Source: Pseudothermotoga sp.
Lineage (GTDB): Bacteria; Thermotogota; Thermotogae; Thermotogales; DSM-5069
Direction of reading: 5' to 3'
Length of the DNA: 64,000 nucleotides
NCBI GenBank assembly: GCA_025060105.1
Contig: JANXCS010000004.1
Span: 124,001 to 188,000, forward strand
Part shown: one piece after another, positions 16,784-25,024 of the stretch
How positions within the stretch are numbered: position 1 is the first letter of the stretch
Layout of the letters: the number at the start of each line of letters is the position of its first letter
Notes under the pieces: model-generated
What the model saw: the letters and a program-made list of their open reading frames with translations, nothing else
Databases searched by the model: none
Told to the model about the DNA's origin: nothing
Made by a program: the position numbers and the translations under genes

Positions 16784-19700
16784 TCAGAATATATCCGCTC
16801 CCACAGAACCCGTGATCGGATCGAACGAAAAACTCTTTTTGGGAAACTCCTTTATGAAAAATTTGAACGACAATTTTTCGAGGCTGAATTTACCAATCGT
16901 TGAAAAACTCGTCTCGAAGACCAGACCCCAACAGTGTAAATCTTTGGACAATGTCAATTCGAGAGAATTGACTGAGAACGGCTTCAACGTGCCTGAAAAG
17001 GAAACCTGGATGCTCGGATCGAAGCTCGAAAGTTCGTAGGAAGCTCTCAATCTGTAAGAACTCTGGGTGTACGCCATGGAAAAGCTATGCCTGGCCGAGC
17101 CAGTGTAGAAAGAACCCTTCGCTTGTACGGTCAAAAGACTTAAAGGTTGCACATTCAAAGTGTAATTCACAGCCAGATCCGGCCTGCTCATGAAAAGAAA
17201 GTTTTGCCCCCTCACGCTCAGCTTGTTTTCTAAGATGTCTACGTGTGGTGTCTTGTCGTATCTGTATGTGAAGCTGGTCTCATGGTTGAATGAACCGTAA
17301 CCCAAATTTATCTTCCAATCCGTTTTGTGGAACTTTTCTTGTTCAATCTGGTAAACTGTTTCGGTGTAGACGGTCCAACGGAAAGAAAAAATGTCGAACG
17401 TGCTGTTGGTCTTGATCAAAAGATCATCCCATTTGTACTGAATCAGATCGTAACCTGTCGAGAATTCCACGCTGCTCGTTGGTATTTTCAAAGTTGTAGA
17501 AAAAGTGGTTTTGGAAAGATCGGAGAAATCAGAGAAACCAGCGTACAGAATGTTGTTCATCGAAGCCCTGTTCTGATAGCCAAGGGAGACAGAAAAGAAA
17601 TCCACAGGTTTCAATGTGAAGTTCGTTATAGTCCGTTGCGATAGAAGATATTCCGCATTTTTTCCGTGAGCCAACCAGAATCCAGCACGGAGGGATGAAT
17701 CGAAGGAAAGATCGAACCATCCTCCGCGCAACAACGCCGTTTTGAAAGGCAGATTCGTATCGAGTTGAAAATAGTTCCTTGAATAATTCTGGGTGATACT
17801 GGTCCCGCTCAACTCATAACTACCACTCAGGGACAGATCGAACTGTTTGAAAACCTCTGGTAGTTTCCACTGCATCCCCACGTCGTATCTGCCAAAGGTG
17901 TAGATCTCATCTAAATGATCGAATAAATTCCCTTCAGAATAACTCACCGAGGAATTGTGCTGCAAAGAATTGATCGTCAACGAAAAAGGATCCTTCGAAA
18001 CGGTGAATTTTTTTATCGATACACTCGGTAAAATCCATCTGGTCGAGGTTCGCGTTCTGTTGACGGAATTTTGTACCACGAAATCTTTCGCAGGATTGAA
18101 AGTTTGCTCGAAAGAGAATCTATCATCGCTGAAATACGCTCTAAGTTTTGAATACAAAGAAGGTATCGATAACACGCCATTCAGTTCGTAATCGAGGCCT
18201 GAAGGTCTTTCCAAGGTGTAACTGCTCATACTCAGTTCCCATTCATTCCTTTTGTAATTCATCGCGAGTTTAGAGTAGTTGCCAGCGTTATCCCCCTTCT
18301 CTCTGTAACCAACGCTCGCCGAGACGGACCCATTCGGGTATGTTACGTTGTAAACACTTTCGAGGTTGAATCCCTCGTTTTTAGAGTAACCAAACTTCAC
18401 TGAGAACGGTTGAGGTCCCTCACTCAAAGAAACGAAGTAGACAGGTAAATAAACTGTTGGAACATTGAATACGAATAGGACCACGTTGTGAGCAACCAAA
18501 TAGTCGTTCTCCTTTATCTCCACGCTGGTCGCCTGCAATCTGTAATGAGGTTCTTCAAGTTCACACGTGGTCAAATAAGACGTTTGAAATTCTCCATAAT
18601 CATCCTTCATGTAGGAAGACTTTGCAGCAAAGAACAGTTGATGCTTGACTTTTTCTTCGTCCGTGAAGAGAGTTTTACCTCTTGGTTGTATGACGAGCGC
18701 GAGTTTTTCAGAAAAAACGTAGTAAAGTTGATGAGCCTTTATTTGTGTGTCTTTCCTGCTGTACAAAACGTTACCCTCAGCGAGAATCTTCTCGGCCTCG
18801 TTCGAATCGTTCAAAAAAATCGTGAGCGTTGAGCATTGGATCACAACGTCTCCATAAGAAACCTCTACAGAACCTGAAACGATTACTTTCCCCTTTTCGA
18901 AACTCATATTGGTAGCCTTGAGTTGCATAGTTGCTGCGTGGCTCTGTGAAAAGAGGAAGATCACGAAGAATATCACCAAAAACCTCGTTAAGAGTTCTCT
19001 CAATCTATAGCTGAGAGGTGTATCGAGGAAAATGAATAAAACAGCTCCTACGAGTCCAAAACCCAGATTTGGCAACCATGCCGCTAGCACTGGATCCATG
19101 AGCCTTTCTTTCCCCATAGCGCTGACCCAAGCACCAGAACCTTGATAGAGAACGACCAATACGAAGGTGATTATGACACCCCAAGATTTGCTCTTCAAAT
19201 TGAACATCAAAGATAATGGGACCCCCACGAGCGCTATTATGATCGGACCGAGAGCGATCGAATAACGAGTGTGGAGTTCCACTATCCAAGGGGCCGGATC
19301 TATACCGAGTTTCTTGAGTGTGTTGATCCTCTCTCTCAGTTCCTCACTCTTCATGTCTCTAGGTGTTTTACCGGTTCTCAAAATGGACTCTATATCTTGT
19401 TTGAGGTCCAGTTCCACCTTCGAAAAATTCACATCGAGCCTCAGAAAACCTTCTTTATCCACTTTGTACATGCGTCCATCGTACATGAACCATTTGTTTC
19501 CTTCTTTGGTGACACGACGCGCCGTGATTATTTCCTCTTCGGCAGGATCGTTTCTGAAAAGAACTACGTTCTCCAATACGCCGTTTTGCCTGTCATACTT
19601 TTTCACATAAAAATACTGATTATCGTCCACCTTGGTCAGAACGTTCTCACTGATGAAAACTTCTGGCTTTCTGTAAACATACTTTGAGAGTACTTGATCT

Positions 19701-20095
19701 GCCTTCTGGTTGAACTCCGGTACCACCCTATCGTTCAAAAGATAAGCTACACAGCTGAGTATCACACCGAGAAGAAGAAAAGGAACGATCAACACTTTCA
19801 ACGAGATGCCGTGCACCTGCATAGCCATCAACTCTCTGTCACTGGAAAGCTTTGAAAGGACCCAGAACACGGCGAGCAGTATCCCAACAGGTACACCGAG
19901 GGCTGTGAAGTAAGGTAGATAATAGTATAAGATCCTGAGAAGCACGAAGAAACTCACCCTGTGCCTCACGATCAAATCTGACAATTGGTAGAGTATCTCC
20001 ACGCTGACGAAGACGATGAAACCTCCAAGACCTATCAACAGAGGACCCAAAGAGAGTCTGAATAAATATTTAATCAGTATCGTCAAAAAGGACAC
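16784..20095 (-). CDS. LptF/LptG-type permease fused to an LptA/LptD (OstA)-like periplasmic and beta-barrel part
   Basis: A single frame of 1103 codons. Residues 1-360 look like an LptF/LptG (YjgP/YjgQ) permease: three N-terminal membrane helices (about 13-35, 50-80, 100-120), a periplasmic jellyroll region, and three C-terminal helices (about 278-298, 305-325, 340-358). A seventh hydrophobic segment, RFLVIFFVIFLFSQSHAA (371-388), looks like a signal peptide with an SHA cleavage site. Residues 390-500 resemble OstA/LptA (GKVIVSGSVEVSYGDVVIQC, AEGNVLY). The remaining 600 residues are alternating beta-strand sequence ending in Phe, like LptD or other outer-membrane barrels. A TTG at 20086, 6 nt after GAAGGTG, may be the true start. 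This would link inner-membrane extraction and outer-membrane insertion of a lipid or glycolipid in one polypeptide. Confidence 0.8.
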   Translation of the reverse strand: MSFLTILIKYLFRLSLGPLLIGLGGFIVFVSVEILYQLSDLIVRHRVSFFVLLRILYYYLPYFTALGVPVGILLAVFWVLSKLSSDRELMAMQVHGISLKVLIVPFLLLGVILSCVAYLLNDRVVPEFNQKADQVLSKYVYRKPEVFISENVLTKVDDNQYFYVKKYDRQNGVLENVVLFRNDPAEEEIITARRVTKEGNKWFMYDGRMYKVDKEGFLRLDVNFSKVELDLKQDIESILRTGKTPRDMKSEELRERINTLKKLGIDPAPWIVELHTRYSIALGPIIIALVGVPLSLMFNLKSKSWGVIITFVLVVLYQGSGAWVSAMGKERLMDPVLAAWLPNLGFGLVGAVLFIFLDTPLSYRLRELLTRFLVIFFVIFLFSQSHAATMQLKATNMSFEKGKVIVSGSVEVSYGDVVIQCSTLTIFLNDSNEAEKILAEGNVLYSRKDTQIKAHQLYYVFSEKLALVIQPRGKTLFTDEEKVKHQLFFAAKSSYMKDDYGEFQTSYLTTCELEEPHYRLQATSVEIKENDYLVAHNVVLFVFNVPTVYLPVYFVSLSEGPQPFSVKFGYSKNEGFNLESVYNVTYPNGSVSASVGYREKGDNAGNYSKLAMNYKRNEWELSMSSYTLERPSGLDYELNGVLSIPSLYSKLRAYFSDDRFSFEQTFNPAKDFVVQNSVNRTRTSTRWILPSVSIKKFTVSKDPFSLTINSLQHNSSVSYSEGNLFDHLDEIYTFGRYDVGMQWKLPEVFKQFDLSLSGSYELSGTSITQNYSRNYFQLDTNLPFKTALLRGGWFDLSFDSSLRAGFWLAHGKNAEYLLSQRTITNFTLKPVDFFSVSLGYQNRASMNNILYAGFSDFSDLSKTTFSTTLKIPTSSVEFSTGYDLIQYKWDDLLIKTNSTFDIFSFRWTVYTETVYQIEQEKFHKTDWKINLGYGSFNHETSFTYRYDKTPHVDILENKLSVRGQNFLFMSRPDLAVNYTLNVQPLSLLTVQAKGSFYTGSARHSFSMAYTQSSYRLRASYELSSFDPSIQVSFSGTLKPFSVNSLELTLSKDLHCWGLVFETSFSTIGKFSLEKLSFKFFIKEFPKKSFSFDPITGSVGADIF

Positions 20096-20777
20096 CTTCC
20101 CCTCTTTTGAACAGTCTCATCTGGTCTCTGAAACACTTGTAGTTTGTGCCAGAAACAGCGAAAAGTACGGATTCGACGATGTTCGTGCATAGATCGGCCG
20201 TTTCTTCCAAATTCTGAGCGATTTCTAGAAGGCAAAGGATGCGTTCTGATTGGTTCGGTTTTTCTCTGAGCAAGCTTGCCAGTTCTGATCTGATATCTTG
20301 AAACATTTCATCTATCTCTGAATCTTTCATGCACACTTCAAAAGCTGTCTCAGATCGCATGTCCGCAACGACTCCCAACGTTTCTTTGAACAACAGAGCC
20401 ACACTCTTCGCCATCCTCACGATGTTCGGATCGACACCCACGGGCTGTTCTCTGTAAAAGTTCAGAAGCAATTGTGCCATTTTCCTCACTCTGTCACCTA
20501 TTTTTTCAAGGATGTTGGCCACTTCCAACGTACCAACCAAAAACCTCAGGTTGAACCCTGTGGGGGTGTACAGCCCGAGTAAAATCGTTGCCTCCTCTCT
20601 GAGCTCGATTTCCATCGCATCCAGCACATCGTCGTCTTCGACCACCTGTCTGACCAAAGCTGGTTGCCTAGTTTCCATTGACTCGATCGTGCGGATCAGC
20701 ATCTTCTCAGTGAACCAACCCATCTTCATCAAAGCTTTCTTGTATCTTTCAATTTTCTGCTCCAATAACCATTTCAA
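20070..20777 (-). CDS. phoU: PhoU-domain protein (phosphate signalling regulator)
   Basis: A 235-residue all-helical protein with two PhoU repeats of about 100 residues each. The repeats have the acidic metal-binding pattern, for example EVANILEKIGDRVRKMAQLL in the first and EIAQNLEETADLCTNIVE in the second. PhoU links the Pst phosphate transporter to the PhoR kinase in other bacteria, but no pst gene is in this window. It starts with a TTG overlapping the nadK stop (TTGA) and its 3' end overlaps the permease-fusion gene by up to 26 nt. It may act on another partner than Pst. Confidence 0.85.
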   Translation of the reverse strand: MKWLLEQKIERYKKALMKMGWFTEKMLIRTIESMETRQPALVRQVVEDDDVLDAMEIELREEATILLGLYTPTGFNLRFLVGTLEVANILEKIGDRVRKMAQLLLNFYREQPVGVDPNIVRMAKSVALLFKETLGVVADMRSETAFEVCMKDSEIDEMFQDIRSELASLLREKPNQSERILCLLEIAQNLEETADLCTNIVESVLFAVSGTNYKCFRDQMRLFKRGEGVLFDDTD

Positions 20778-21556
20778 GGTTCACTCACGCCCTTTCCGTA
20801 ACCCACCTTGCTCCTCAACACGGAGAAGAAGTCGTAATGAACGGGTCTAAGCAGTGAAAAGCTCCTACTCGATTTTTCAACCAATACTTCCGTACCAGTT
20901 TCTGCATACACCCCATCGACGATCAATTCAGATTCAAGCTGACTCACTATGTGGATCTTTCTATCGCCAGGTACCACTATGCTCCGATTTTGAAGATAAT
21001 ATGGGGCCACTGGCATCAGTTGAACAACGTCGCAACTTGGAATCACGATGGCACCGCCGAGTGAAAGATTGTATGCCGTTGATCCCGTCGGGGTAGATAC
21101 CAAGATGCCGTCGGCAAAGAAAACCAGATCACTGCAACCATTTATGGAGACCTTGAATTCACTCATGGGTTTAATCTTCGCACGAAATATCGCATCGTTG
21201 ACTGCTTCGAATTCTTTCCCATTCGCCGTAACTTTCAACATCCATCTGCTTTCGGCAACGATCCTTCCACTCTCAAGATCGTGTAAGAACCGTTCGGCTT
21301 CCTCGATCTTGTATGGGGTCAAAAAACCGATCCTTCCCGCCTTGAAACCAACTATCGGCACAGAGACACACTTCACGGCTCTCAAAACCGTACCATCTCC
21401 GCCCACAACCAAAGCAAAATCACACTCTTCACTCATTGGCCTACAAGAAAGTTCACGCACATCGACGACGTGCAATCTATGTCTCACTTGCTGGTAAAGT
21501 TCAACTGCTTCTCTGTCCCTTCCAGATTTGTACACGATAACGCATTTATAATTCAA
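20774..21556 (-). CDS. nadK: NAD kinase
   Basis: A 260-residue ATP-NAD kinase that makes NADP from NAD. The signature GGDGTVLRAVK and the later loop STPTGSTAYNLSLGG, which are the family's substrate and phosphate-binding motifs, are both clear, and NDAIF precedes them. Length is typical for small bacterial NadK. The start is TTG at 21556 overlapping the yggT stop by 4 nt (TTGA), and the stop overlaps the phoU start in the same way. Confidence 0.93.
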   Translation of the reverse strand: MNYKCVIVYKSGRDREAVELYQQVRHRLHVVDVRELSCRPMSEECDFALVVGGDGTVLRAVKCVSVPIVGFKAGRIGFLTPYKIEEAERFLHDLESGRIVAESRWMLKVTANGKEFEAVNDAIFRAKIKPMSEFKVSINGCSDLVFFADGILVSTPTGSTAYNLSLGGAIVIPSCDVVQLMPVAPYYLQNRSIVVPGDRKIHIVSQLESELIVDGVYAETGTEVLVEKSSRSFSLLRPVHYDFFSVLRSKVGYGKGVSEP

Positions 21557-21849
21557 CGTAATCTCACCGCCAAATCGAAAAGGGTCCTAACAACAAAATT
21601 CTCAAGAAAAACGAGCACAAGGATGGCTATCATGGGCGATACATCGACTGGTCCAACTAACGGCAATAACTTTCGCAACGGTCTGAGCACGAGATCTGCC
21701 ACGCTATCGACGAACTGTCTGAAAGCTGAGTATCTGAAAGGAGTCAGCCAGCTCAGGATGGTTGATAGGATCACGGCGAGAAGTTCAACATATATGAAAA
21801 GCTGTAAAACTTTGGCCACTGCGTACAACAAGTTCGACAACACGAACAT
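21553..21849 (-). CDS. YggT-family membrane protein
   Basis: A 98-residue protein with two membrane helices (about residues 3-29 and 65-92) separated by the conserved WLTPFRYSAFRQFVDSVADLVLRPLRKLLP region typical of the YggT family. Family members are linked genetically to cell division and osmotic stress but have no proven activity. Here it sits between the YggS protein and nadK; the yggS-yggT pairing is widespread in bacteria. It starts 3 nt after the yggS stop. Confidence 0.87.
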   Translation of the reverse strand: MFVLSNLLYAVAKVLQLFIYVELLAVILSTILSWLTPFRYSAFRQFVDSVADLVLRPLRKLLPLVGPVDVSPMIAILVLVFLENFVVRTLFDLAVRLR

Positions 21850-21852
21850 GCA

Positions 21853-22524
21853 TCAACCTCCTTGCAACACTGCTCTACCGATGCGAACCATCGTGGCACC
21901 TTCTTCGATCGCCACCTCGTAATCGTTGGTCATACCCATGGAAAGATGTACGAGCTTCGGCCAATCCTTCGATAGTTCATCCCTCAACTCTCGAAGTTTT
22001 CTGAACACCCAGCGCACTTGTTGTGCATCTTCGACGAACGGAGCCATGGTCATCAAACCGACGACTTCAATTGCCCTATATTTCTGTGATGAATTCAGCA
22101 AATCACGAATTCTTTCCGGCTCAACTCCAGCTTTACTTTTTTCACCCGCCACGTTGACCTCTATGAAAACCTTTTGAATTTTATTCACTTTTGATGCCAT
22201 CCTGTCTATTTCAGCCATCTCTTGCTCTCTGAACACAGAATGGATGTACTCACACCTTGGTACAACGTATTTGATTTTGTTGGTTTGAATCCTTCCGATG
22301 AAGTGCCAGACAGCGTTCGGTGCCACTTCATACTTTTTCACCAATTGCTGTGCATAATTTTCGGCAAGATCTGTAACACCAAGCTCGCTCAAAAGTTTTA
22401 CCTGCTCCAAACTAGCTTCTTTCACAACTACGATCAGCTTCACAGATTCCGGGTCACGACCCGCTCTGGCTGCGGCTCGATGTATCTTTTCCTTCACATT
22501 CTGAAGGTTCCGTAACAAGTCCAT
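21853..22524 (-). CDS. YggS/PROSC-family PLP homeostasis protein
   Basis: A 223-residue fold-type III PLP-binding protein. The PLP lysine lies in VKLIVVVKEASLEQVK; NAVWHFIGRIQTNKIKYV, VGLMTMAPF and the phosphate site LSMGMTNDYEVAIEEGATMVRIG are typical. Family members control free PLP levels and have no known enzyme activity. The ATG at 22524 is preferred since AGAGGTGG lies 8 nt before it; the longer frame to 22536 begins with a GTG inside that ribosome site. It overlaps the 3' end of ruvB by 71 nt, an unusually long overlap. Confidence 0.88.
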   Translation of the reverse strand: MDLLRNLQNVKEKIHRAAARAGRDPESVKLIVVVKEASLEQVKLLSELGVTDLAENYAQQLVKKYEVAPNAVWHFIGRIQTNKIKYVVPRCEYIHSVFREQEMAEIDRMASKVNKIQKVFIEVNVAGEKSKAGVEPERIRDLLNSSQKYRAIEVVGLMTMAPFVEDAQQVRWVFRKLRELRDELSKDWPKLVHLSMGMTNDYEVAIEEGATMVRIGRAVLQGG

Positions 22525-23506
22525 CGAAGAGACCACCTCTCAATTTGCTCCCATAACCAAGGTGACGGTATGCAACATCTGTGACGATCCTACCGCGAGG
22601 CGTCCTCACCAACAATCCTGAACGCAGCAGATACGGTTCGTAAACTTCTTTGAGCGTGTCGATCTCGAGGTTCAAGGTTGCCGCGAGTGCCTCTAGACCA
22701 ACCGGTCCACCATCGTATATCTCAATGATCGTTCGCAGTATCTTTCGGTCTATCTCATCGAGGCCGAGCGAATCTATCTCAAGTATGTCCATGGTCTTCA
22801 AAACGACAGTTTCAGTTATCCTCTTTTCCCCACGCACGGTTGCAACATCTCTAACTCTTTTTAAAAGTCTCAGAGCGGTACGTGGTGTTCCTCTCGAACG
22901 CTGAGCGATGAGCTCGGCCGCTTTCTTGTCGATAGGTATGTTGAGCCGCTCACAGGCCCTCTCGATTATCAATCTCAGATCATCTACGCTGTAAAAATCG
23001 AGTTCGAATATCATACCAAACCTGTTCCTCAAAGGAGAACTGAGTAGTCCACTCCTAGTGGTTGCGCCTATCAAAGTGAAGGGCTTGAGCTTGATCCTCA
23101 CGGATCTTGCCGTCGGTCCTTTACCTATCATCACATCCACCTGGAAATCTTCCAACGCAGAGTAGAGGACTTCTTCTGCTGTTTTGTTCATCCTGTGAAT
23201 CTCGTCGACGAACAACACATCACCTTCTTCTAAACTCGACAGTATTGCGGCGATGTCTCCCCCGCGCTCTATAACGGGACCACTCGTGACGTATATGTTT
23301 TTCTTCATCTCTTTGGCTATCACGTGTGCCAACGTTGTCTTTCCGAGTCCTGGAGGACCCGCGAGCAAAACGTGATCCAAAGGCTCCGAACGCATCTTTG
23401 CAGCTTGTAAAGCTATCCTCAGCTTCCTTTTCACCTCGTCCTGTCCAACGTATTCATCCAAGTTGTTTGGCCTCAGACTGAGAAGTGGTTCAGTTTCCTT
23501 CATCAC
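22454..23506 (-). CDS. ruvB: Holliday junction branch-migration ATPase RuvB
   Basis: A 350-residue AAA+ motor that drives branch migration with RuvA. Walker A is LAGPPGLGKTTLAHVIA, Walker B VLFVDEIHRM, sensor 1 LIGATTRSGLLSSPLRNRFG, and the C-terminal winged helix has RTPRGRIVTDVAYRHLG. Family members usually end near the following GGLFDG; here about 20 extra residues (LVTEPSECEGKDTSSRSQSG) follow, exactly in the stretch that overlaps yggS. The start is GTG 23506 (GTGA overlap with asnS) or the adjacent ATG 23503. No ruvA or ruvC is in the window. Confidence 0.95.
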   Translation of the reverse strand: MMKETEPLLSLRPNNLDEYVGQDEVKRKLRIALQAAKMRSEPLDHVLLAGPPGLGKTTLAHVIAKEMKKNIYVTSGPVIERGGDIAAILSSLEEGDVLFVDEIHRMNKTAEEVLYSALEDFQVDVMIGKGPTARSVRIKLKPFTLIGATTRSGLLSSPLRNRFGMIFELDFYSVDDLRLIIERACERLNIPIDKKAAELIAQRSRGTPRTALRLLKRVRDVATVRGEKRITETVVLKTMDILEIDSLGLDEIDRKILRTIIEIYDGGPVGLEALAATLNLEIDTLKEVYEPYLLRSGLLVRTPRGRIVTDVAYRHLGYGSKLRGGLFDGLVTEPSECEGKDTSSRSQSGS

Positions 23507-24801
23507 GGATACACCCTATAGAGCGTTCTTGCGAACGGGATAGCCTCCCTTATGTGCTCCAAACCACAGATCCACGCTACCGTACGTTCAATTCCAAGAC
23601 CAAAACCACTGTGGGGAACGCTTCCCCACTTTCTCAGATCAAGGTACCATTGGTACTTCTCGATCGGCAAATTGAATTCTTGGAGTCTCTCAACCAACAG
23701 ATCGTAATCATGTATTCTTTGAGAACCTCCAATGATTTCCCCATAACCTTCCGGTGCGAGTAAATCCGCGCACAAGACCACCTCTGGCCTGTTGGGATCA
23801 GGCTGCATGTAAAACGCTTTTGCTTTCCTAGGATAATGCGTGACGAACACGGGCTTTTCAAATTGAGAAGCTATCATTGTTTCCTCATCGCCACCGAAGT
23901 CGTCTCCCCATTGGATATCAACGCCCTTGGACTGTAGAAACTTGATCGCCTCATCGTAGGTTATTCTCTCAAAAGGTGGTGTCACTTTCTCCAGTTTGGA
24001 AACATCTCTTCCCAGAGCCAGCAAATGCTCAGAGGCATTCTCGAGAACGTATTTCACCACGTGAGACACCAACTCTTCCTGCAACCTCAAATTGTCCTCA
24101 TGCTCGTAATAAGCTACTTCCGCTTCGTGCATCCAGAATTCTATCAAGTGCCTCCTCGTTTTTGATTTCTCGGCTCGGAAAGTCGGACCTAGGTTATAAA
24201 CCTTACCAAAGGCTAGGCACGCCGCTTCCAAGTAGAGCTGGCCAGTTTGAGTCAAATAGACCTTACCGTAGTCGAAGTAGTCCAACTCGAACAGATTTCC
24301 CGCCGTCTCACCTATTGAACCTGTGAAAATGGGTGTATCTATGAGGACGAAGTTTCTCTCTTTGTAAAACTTCCTTATCGCCCATATGATCGCATCACGA
24401 ACGCGAAGAATATGAAATTGTCTTCTAGATCGCAACCACAGGTGCCTATAGCTCATGAGAAAGTCTATGCCGTGATCCTTCTTGGATATGGGGTAAGGTT
24501 CTTCAGGTATCTGGACTGGCAAAACATCGGTTGCGAGTATTTCCACACCGAAGGGAGATCTTTTGTCCTCTTTCACCGTTCCTCTCACGACGACGCTAGA
24601 TTCTATCCGAAGCTTGCCGGCACTTTCGAACACATCGCTTGGCACAGTTGAACTTTCAACGATGACTTGCACAAAACCTGTACCATCCCTGAACTGAATA
24701 AAATGAATCTTTCCGCTGGAACGTATGTTCCACACCCAACCGCGCAACTCGACGGTCTCACCGATATGCTTTTTCAATTCTTCCACATAGACCCACTTCA
24801 C
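23503..24801 (-). CDS. asnS: Asparagine--tRNA ligase
   Basis: A 432-residue class II aminoacyl-tRNA synthetase. An N-terminal OB-fold anticodon-binding domain (VELRGWVWNIRSSGKIHFIQFRDGTG) is followed by the catalytic core with motif 2 (GPTFRAEKSKTRRHLIEFWMHEAE) and motif 3 (HSGFGLGIERTVAWICGL). The length and C-terminal region (YQWYLDLRKWGSVPHSG) match AsnRS rather than the longer bacterial AspRS. The GTG start follows GGAGGAGG by 8 nt. It is the first gene of the long minus-strand operon. Confidence 0.93.
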   Translation of the reverse strand: MKWVYVEELKKHIGETVELRGWVWNIRSSGKIHFIQFRDGTGFVQVIVESSTVPSDVFESAGKLRIESSVVVRGTVKEDKRSPFGVEILATDVLPVQIPEEPYPISKKDHGIDFLMSYRHLWLRSRRQFHILRVRDAIIWAIRKFYKERNFVLIDTPIFTGSIGETAGNLFELDYFDYGKVYLTQTGQLYLEAACLAFGKVYNLGPTFRAEKSKTRRHLIEFWMHEAEVAYYEHEDNLRLQEELVSHVVKYVLENASEHLLALGRDVSKLEKVTPPFERITYDEAIKFLQSKGVDIQWGDDFGGDEETMIASQFEKPVFVTHYPRKAKAFYMQPDPNRPEVVLCADLLAPEGYGEIIGGSQRIHDYDLLVERLQEFNLPIEKYQWYLDLRKWGSVPHSGFGLGIERTVAWICGLEHIREAIPFARTLYRVYP

Positions 24802-24835
24802 CGTTCAGACCTCCTCCTTCTGCACATCAATTAGA

Positions 24836-24844
24836 ATCATACCA
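24836..24844 (-). promoter_or_regulatory. Extended -10 promoter upstream of asnS
   Basis: On the minus strand TGG-TATGAT forms an extended -10 about 35 nt upstream of the asnS GTG. No good -35 is seen at 17 nt. It lies back to back with the tRNA-Cys promoter on the other strand and would drive the 12-gene operon down to the radical SAM gene. Confidence 0.5.
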
Positions 24845-24857
24845 TCTGTTCACGAGC

Positions 24858-24886
24858 TTGAACGCGCGTGTTCATTGTGGTATAAT
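24858..24886 (+). promoter_or_regulatory. Sigma-A promoter of tRNA-Cys
   Basis: TTGAAC (24858-24863) and a perfect TATAAT (24881-24886) are separated by exactly 17 bases. The expected start is within a few bases of the mature 5' end of tRNA-Cys at 24897. Confidence 0.88.
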
Positions 24887-24896
24887 GTGCAAGGAA

Positions 24897-24972
24897 GGCG
24901 ACGTAGCCAAGCGGTTAAGGCGGGGGTCTGCAAAATCCCTATACGTGGGTTCGAATCCCACCGTCGCCTCCA
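24897..24972 (+). tRNA. tRNA-Cys (anticodon GCA)
   Basis: A full cloverleaf of 76 nt including encoded CCA: acceptor GGCGACG/CGTCGCC, D arm GCC...GGC, anticodon stem GGGGT/ATCCC with loop CTGCAAA (anticodon GCA), and T arm GTGGG/CCCAC with TTCGAAT loop. Discriminator base U73 is the known identity base for cysteine. It has its own promoter and a terminator directly after it. Confidence 0.95.
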
Positions 24973-24974
24973 GG

Positions 24975-24997
24975 GGGAGGGTTTTCCCTCCCTTTTT
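24975..24997 (+). terminator. Intrinsic terminator after tRNA-Cys
   Basis: GGGAGGG-TTTT-CCCTCCC followed by five T, beginning 3 nt after the tRNA CCA end. It would end the tRNA transcript before rtcB, or attenuate read-through into it. Confidence 0.9.
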
Positions 24998-25024
24998 GCT
25001 CGATCTTCCCTCGAGGTGGTTTTC

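Noticed and set aside
24875-25024. 50-codon N-terminal extension of rtcB through the tRNA gene
   Set aside because: It translates the tRNA-Cys and its terminator; the ATG at 25025 has a good ribosome site and gives the normal N-terminus.
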